This document shows positions 59,720-64,000 of a stretch of DNA of 64,000 bases, in pieces. The position numbers were made by a program, and so were the translations under genes. The notes beneath the pieces were generated by a model that searched no databases, was not told the origin of the DNA, and worked only from the letters and a program-made list of their open reading frames with translations. This DNA comes from Combretum micranthum (Eukaryota; Streptophyta; Magnoliopsida; Myrtales; Combretaceae). How positions within the stretch are numbered: the first letter of the stretch is position 1; each line of letters begins with the position of its first letter. The stretch is taken from contig JAMXBD010000394.1 in NCBI GenBank assembly GCA_024138025.1, positions 682,001-746,000 of the forward strand, written 5' to 3'.

Positions 59720-61480
59720 ATGACCCGTGCTTCTCACAAAGGTACTTTAGAATTTGATTCAGATATAGAGAAGACGGAACGGGAATTGCGCCGACAATCA
59801 AAACAGCGTATTCTAGACGCAACTTCAACTTCATCTCCTGGATTAACTCAAGCATTGGAATTATCAGAATCATCCAGTGAGACAGAAAGAGAAGTCTGAA
59901 AGTTTGGATTTAGAAGAAGAAAAGGAAGAGATGGCAAATCCGGACCGAACACTTAGACAATTAGCAACTCCGGATGTGACTCAACAACCACTTTGTATTC
60001 AATACCCTGAATTGAATGTGGATTTTGAGTTGAAATCCGGGTTGATTCATTTGTTGCCTTCTTTTCATGGCTTGGAAAACGAGGACCCTCATAAACATTT
60101 GAAGGAGTTCCACGTTGTCTGTTCGGTATGAAACCTCATGGGATATCTGAAGATCAAATTAAATTGAGGGCTTTCCCATTTTCATTAAAGGATAGAGCCA
60201 AAGATTGGTTATTCTATCTACCCCTGGATCAATCACCACTTGGACCGACATGGTGAAGTCATTTTTGGACAAATTTTTCCCTGCTACTAGAGCCGCAAAC
60301 ATAAGGAGGGAAATTTGTGGGATTAAACAAAGAGAAATTGAGAATCTGCATGAGTATTGGGAAAGGTTCAAACAATTAGTTGCCAGTTGTCCTCAACATG
60401 GCATATCAGAACAACTCCTGATACAATATTTCTATGAAGGATTGCTTCCTTTGGAGAGGAAGATGATGGATGCAGCGAGTGGAGGAGCGATAGTAGATAA
60501 AACCCCTGCTCAGGCTAGGGATTTGATCTCACTCACGGCTGCAAATTCCCAACAATTCGGTTTCAGACAAGATCCTTCAACAAGACGAGTCAACGAGGTA
60601 AGTGTCTCACACTTAGAATCTCAATTATCTAACTTGACTTCTCTTGTCCAGCAGGTTATCCTTGGAAATACCCAACAAGCGAAAGCTTGTGGTATTTGTG
60701 CTTCAAATCACCCCACAGACATGTGTCCAACCCTTCAAGATGACTCATATGCGCATGCAAATGCAATTGGTGGATTTCCAGGACAAACACATCCCCCTCA
60801 AAGAAGATATGATCCCTATTCCAACACATACAATCCTGGTTGGAGGGACCATCCAAACTTCAGCTATCAACCAAGGCCTCAACCACCACCACAACAAGCT
60901 TCGTCTTCAAGTTCATCACTTGAAGATATTGTCAAGTCTCTTGCAATTAACACGAAGCAATTTCAGGATGAGACAAGAAAAAGTATTCACAATTTGGAGA
61001 GTCAAATGAGTCACCTTGCCACCTCTGTAGGTAAGTTGGAGCAACAAGGTAAGTTACCTTCTAATACTGTTAATCATAAAGAAAATGTGAGTGCAATTTC
61101 CTTGAGATCTGGAAAGGAATTGCAAAACTCTAGTAGGAAGGTAATTGAGACCACCTCCAAAGATTTTGAAAAAGAGAACCCCCACATGGAGGAAAAACAA
61201 GTAGAAAAATTTTCACCCCCGTTCTATAAGCCTGTTCCCCCATTCCCTTCTAGGTTGAATAAGTCCAAGATATTGGATGATGAGAAGGAAATTTTGGAGA
61301 CTTTTAGAAAAGTCGAGGTAAACATTCCATTATTGGATGTGATTAAGCAAATACCTCGATATGCGAAGTTTCTGAAAGATCTTTGTACAAATAAGAAGAA
61401 GCTTAAAGGGAGTGAGACAGCTTTTATGGGTGAGAATATATCTGCTGTCCTTCAAAAGAAGCTACCACCAAAGTGCAAGG
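59720..61480 (+). pseudogene. Athila-type gag, frameshifted
   Basis: Gag forms the particle. The likely start is ATG at 59720 (M-T-R-A-S-H-K-G). A frameshift near 59890 leads to an acidic stretch and then L-I-H-L-L-P-S-F-H-G-L-E-N-E-D-P-H. A second near 60130 precedes M-K-P-H-G-I-S-E-D-Q-I, and a third near 60220 is followed by a long open frame. The capsid core shows W-T-D-M-V-K-S-F-L-D-K-F-F-P, L-H-E-Y-W-E-R-F-K and the diagnostic G-L-L-P-L-E-R-K-M-M-D-A-A-S-G-G. A C-x2-C pair and His-rich stretch (C-G-I-C-A-S-N-H) stands in for a zinc knuckle. A Gln/Pro-rich linker follows. Confidence 0.9.
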
Positions 61481-62217
61481 ACCCTGGTACGTTTTCTATT
61501 CCTTGTATAGTAGGTCATGTTAGAATTGAAAATTGCATGTGTGACCTAGGGGCTTCAGTTAACATTATGCCTCTTTCAATCTATAAGAAACTGAATATTG
61601 GATCTTTGAAAGAAACAAGAGTAATCTTGCAACTTGCAGATAGATCCAATATATATCCATCAGGTATTTTGGAAGATGTTTTGGTACAAGTCAATGGATT
61701 AGTGTTTCCCGCTGACTTTTATGTAATTGATATGGGTGAGGAGATATATTCACAATCACCTACACTTTTGCTTGGGAGACCATTTATGAAAACATCTAAC
61801 ACCAAAATTGATGTGAATGAAGGAGTCATGACAATGGAGTTTGATGGGGAAATCATTAGATTCTCTGTGGATAGTGAAAAGAAAATCACTTCAAATATTT
61901 CTCAAATTTTTGCTATTCATAAAGATGAAAAACAGGTTGTGGAAGATTTGGAAGATAAGAGCCTAGTTGATGAATCTAAGAAGGATGGGCTTGGAGAGAT
62001 TAGTGTTGACACTGGACAATTTGAGGAGAAAAGAAGAGATGATGAGTTGAATCTCAAGAAGGAGGATGAGCTTAAAAAGCACACTAGTGATCAATTTTAT
62101 GATCAATTGTTGAGGGCTTTAGATGGAGAGATCACTAGGGTGAATCAAGAGAGGAGTTTATTGGAGATTTTCCCCATGGCTGAAAACGGGGAGACTTTTA
62201 TCTTTGAGCCTCCATGA
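61481..62217 (+). CDS. Athila-type protease domain, end of the gag-protease ORF
   Basis: It is in frame with the upstream open part of gag (60205-62217). The active site is D-L-G-A-S-V-N-I-M-P at about 61543, with Asp kept and Leu in place of the usual Thr or Ser, as in other Athila/Tat proteases. Q-L-A-D-R-S, V-L-V-Q-V-N-G and L-L-L-G-R-P-F-M follow. After it comes a charged Glu/Lys-rich tail and a stop at TGA 62215-62217, where RT would normally follow. The domain looks intact, but the whole polyprotein cannot be made because gag is shifted upstream. Confidence 0.85.
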
Positions 62218-63800
62218 GATGAGTTGGAATAGTCCAGCTAAGGACTATAAAGAAGCGCTTCATGGGAGGCAACCCATGGTTTTATTAGTTACTAATGTTT
62301 TTGCTTTTGTGTGCTTTTGTTTTTCTTTTTTTTGTTTTTGTTTTGCAGTTAGTTTGGTTTTGAAGGAAACATTCTCTCAAGAGCTTTAAAGGACAAGAAC
62401 TTCAAAAGAGCTTCAAGTACTAAACCGGGGAAGTATCGTTATTCCTTTATCCTTCATCTTTATTTCCTTACCTATTATGGGCTGAATTAGGAACAGTGAG
62501 GACACTGTTCAAAATAAGTGTGGGGGAAGGGATAAGATGATAAGGAGATTTGAGTATTATTGTCTGTTGATGTCGGAATATTTGAATATATTTGCATATT
62601 TGAGATATCTGATCTGATTTGTGTACCCACACTTGAATTGTTAAATTGTTTGTTCTTGAGTACTATATGCCTAATGGCAATTTTAGGCAAATTTTTTGCA
62701 AAAATTTTTCAAAAATTTTATGAAATCTGGAGATTGTGCTAAATGATTTATATAGCATCTACATAAATATGGAAATGGACTTGCTAAAGTGTCTTACTCA
62801 TCCATTGTTGTGATTATAATACTTGGTCAAAATTGAGTAGCAAAATCTTTGAGGAACAAATTTATCTTGTATTTAGCCTTAGAATTGGAAGTTTAAGAGT
62901 AGGTCGAGTTCTTAAGTGAAAAATAAACAGGTTTACTTCTAGGAATAAGTTAACATGTATATACTCCTCTTGAATTCTTTTTAAAAGAATTTTTCAACAT
63001 CTAGTAAAAGAGATAAATGACACTTTTTACTTAGTGAACCATGATAAAAAAGTCTTTTATGTGTATTGCATTCAAAGTAAAGAAACAAGCATAGCCACTA
63101 CTCCGCTAACTTAAGCAATTGAGTTATGAGTATCCAAACTTGAATGTTAGAGTGAGAGAGAGTTCTTAGGGGTCCCTTTTAAACCTGGTTACTTGGGTGA
63201 TGAGCCCGGGATGTACCGACTCAATGAACTCACTATAACGATAAGGGAGGAAAGGCGAAAGTTCACTATATGAGCTTTGAAAGAAAAAGAAAATATATAT
63301 AATAAGAGCTGAAAAGAAGCGGGCAAAAACCCGTCCAGAGAACACACTCTGAAGGCTCAATATATGCTTGAATAAATCAAAAGGAATATGAATGCTAAAG
63401 TACCACTGAAATAAGACTTATAATAAATATGGAGAAAATCTAAGGAAAGAGTTGATATCATATGCTTTTACTTTATGTTGTGAGGAGTATATATCTGTTA
63501 AATATCCAATGAAGTCCAAATGGGTGTTTTTCTTTACTGAACTGAGAATTTACTTTTGAATAGAAGAATCTCTTGCTAAACATTTGGATTAAAGTTTGTT
63601 CTGTTTAGATTAGCTTTTGAATTTTGATTGAAGTATTTTAATTACATGTGATCAATTTGGTCAGAGTGGTAGGCACTAAAATTGCATGTCATAAGAACAA
63701 TCAAAGAAAGATGCTTGGAATTCAAAAAGTGAAGTTAGCACTCTCTATGATAGATTTCAATTGTGGTTCTAATGTATTGCTTGAGGACAAGCAATGGTTT
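62218..63800 (+). other. noncoding 3' region of the Athila-like element
   Basis: No ORF of note. It starts with ctaaggactataaagaagcg and gggaggcaaccca (62238-62275), a sequence typical downstream of pol in Athila elements, here attached directly to protease. This shows that pol was excised. Confidence 0.75.
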
Positions 63801-63815
63801 AAGTGTGGGGGAATT
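63801..63815 (+). other. polypurine tract
   Basis: aagtgtgggggaatt immediately before the LTR start TGTTGAG. Confidence 0.85.
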
Positions 63816-64000
63816 TGTTGAGATATAATTTACTCAATCTATAATGGATAAAACTTGATAAACTTGTTATTAATCTTATAGAAATCATGAGGAATTGATA
63901 CTTAATCAAGTTAATGTTGTGTTTCAGGTTTATAAAGCTAAAGGAAAGATTTAGATGAATAAAGCATGGAGAAAATGACCAGAAGCCTGATGGCCGCCAG
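63816..64000 (+). repeat. 3' LTR of the Athila-like element, start only
   Basis: It repeats 58366-58550 with about one base change and is cut by the window end. Confidence 0.95.

Larger units (their letters stand above)
58366..64000 (+). mobile_element. Athila-like gypsy element with gag-protease but no polymerase (continues past window)
   Basis: Its LTR starts TGTTGAGATATAATTTACTC at 58366 and again at 63816. It has a tRNA-Asp-type primer site, a gag-protease coding region, a noncoding 3' region and a polypurine tract in proper order. Between protease and polypurine tract there are only about 1.6 kb and no RT, RNase H or integrase, so it is a non-autonomous deletion derivative. It inserted into an integrase relic; gagat (58361-58365) is the expected target duplication, whose partner is outside the window. 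The first 185 bases of the two LTRs differ by about one base, suggesting a recent insertion. Confidence 0.92.

Overview
The window is AT-rich plant nuclear DNA made almost entirely of nested LTR retrotransposons. A flowering plant, probably a eudicot, is suggested by chromovirus-type Ty3/gypsy polyproteins, tRNA-iMet primer sites, an Athila-type gag with the tRNA-Asp-type primer site, an Ogre/Tat-like primer site and tRNA-derived SINEs. I see no intact host gene, rRNA or functional tRNA gene, and I cannot name the species.

Layout. 1-5005: the end of one LTR, a gag relic and a solo LTR (1031-4753, target duplication cccct). 5006-14491: a young minus-strand Ty3/gypsy element with near-identical 2.8-kb LTRs; its internal region has lost protease and the RT catalytic core. 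14492-31288: the 3' end of an older plus-strand gypsy element and several LTRs, with a solo LTR at 15959-18726 (ataat), a pair of tRNA-derived SINEs (19172-19687), a 4.9-kb solo LTR at 20627-25485 (ctaag), and truncated minus-strand LTRs. 31289-40986: an Athila-like solo LTR, AT-rich leader DNA and an Ogre/Tat-like LTR-primer-site junction, interrupted by a solo LTR at 36768-40208 (tgaac). 40987-56990: a 16-kb minus-strand chromovirus, decayed throughout, whose integrase is split by a solo LTR (45547-48920). 56991-58365: an LTR fragment and an integrase relic. 58366 to the end: an Athila-like plus-strand element with gag and protease but no polymerase, cut off by the window end.

The most interesting signal lies inside the LTRs. 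Two LTR families carry short segments, placed directly after splice-acceptor-like sites or before donor-like sites, in which copies differ mainly at silent third-codon positions. In the TGTAA(A/G)CC...GTGACA family, one segment ends in a P-x-D-Y-Y-Y/D tail and another carries W-L-R-P-R. In the TGAAAT...TTTACA family, a 77-base segment ends in D-E-W-D-E-stop. A conserved ATG also sits eight bases before a GTGAGT donor in nearly every TGTAA-family LTR, and a conserved noncoding block of about 90 bases lies upstream of it. This looks like a spliced, LTR-encoded small-peptide unit. Its start codon and true mRNA structure cannot be settled from sequence alone.
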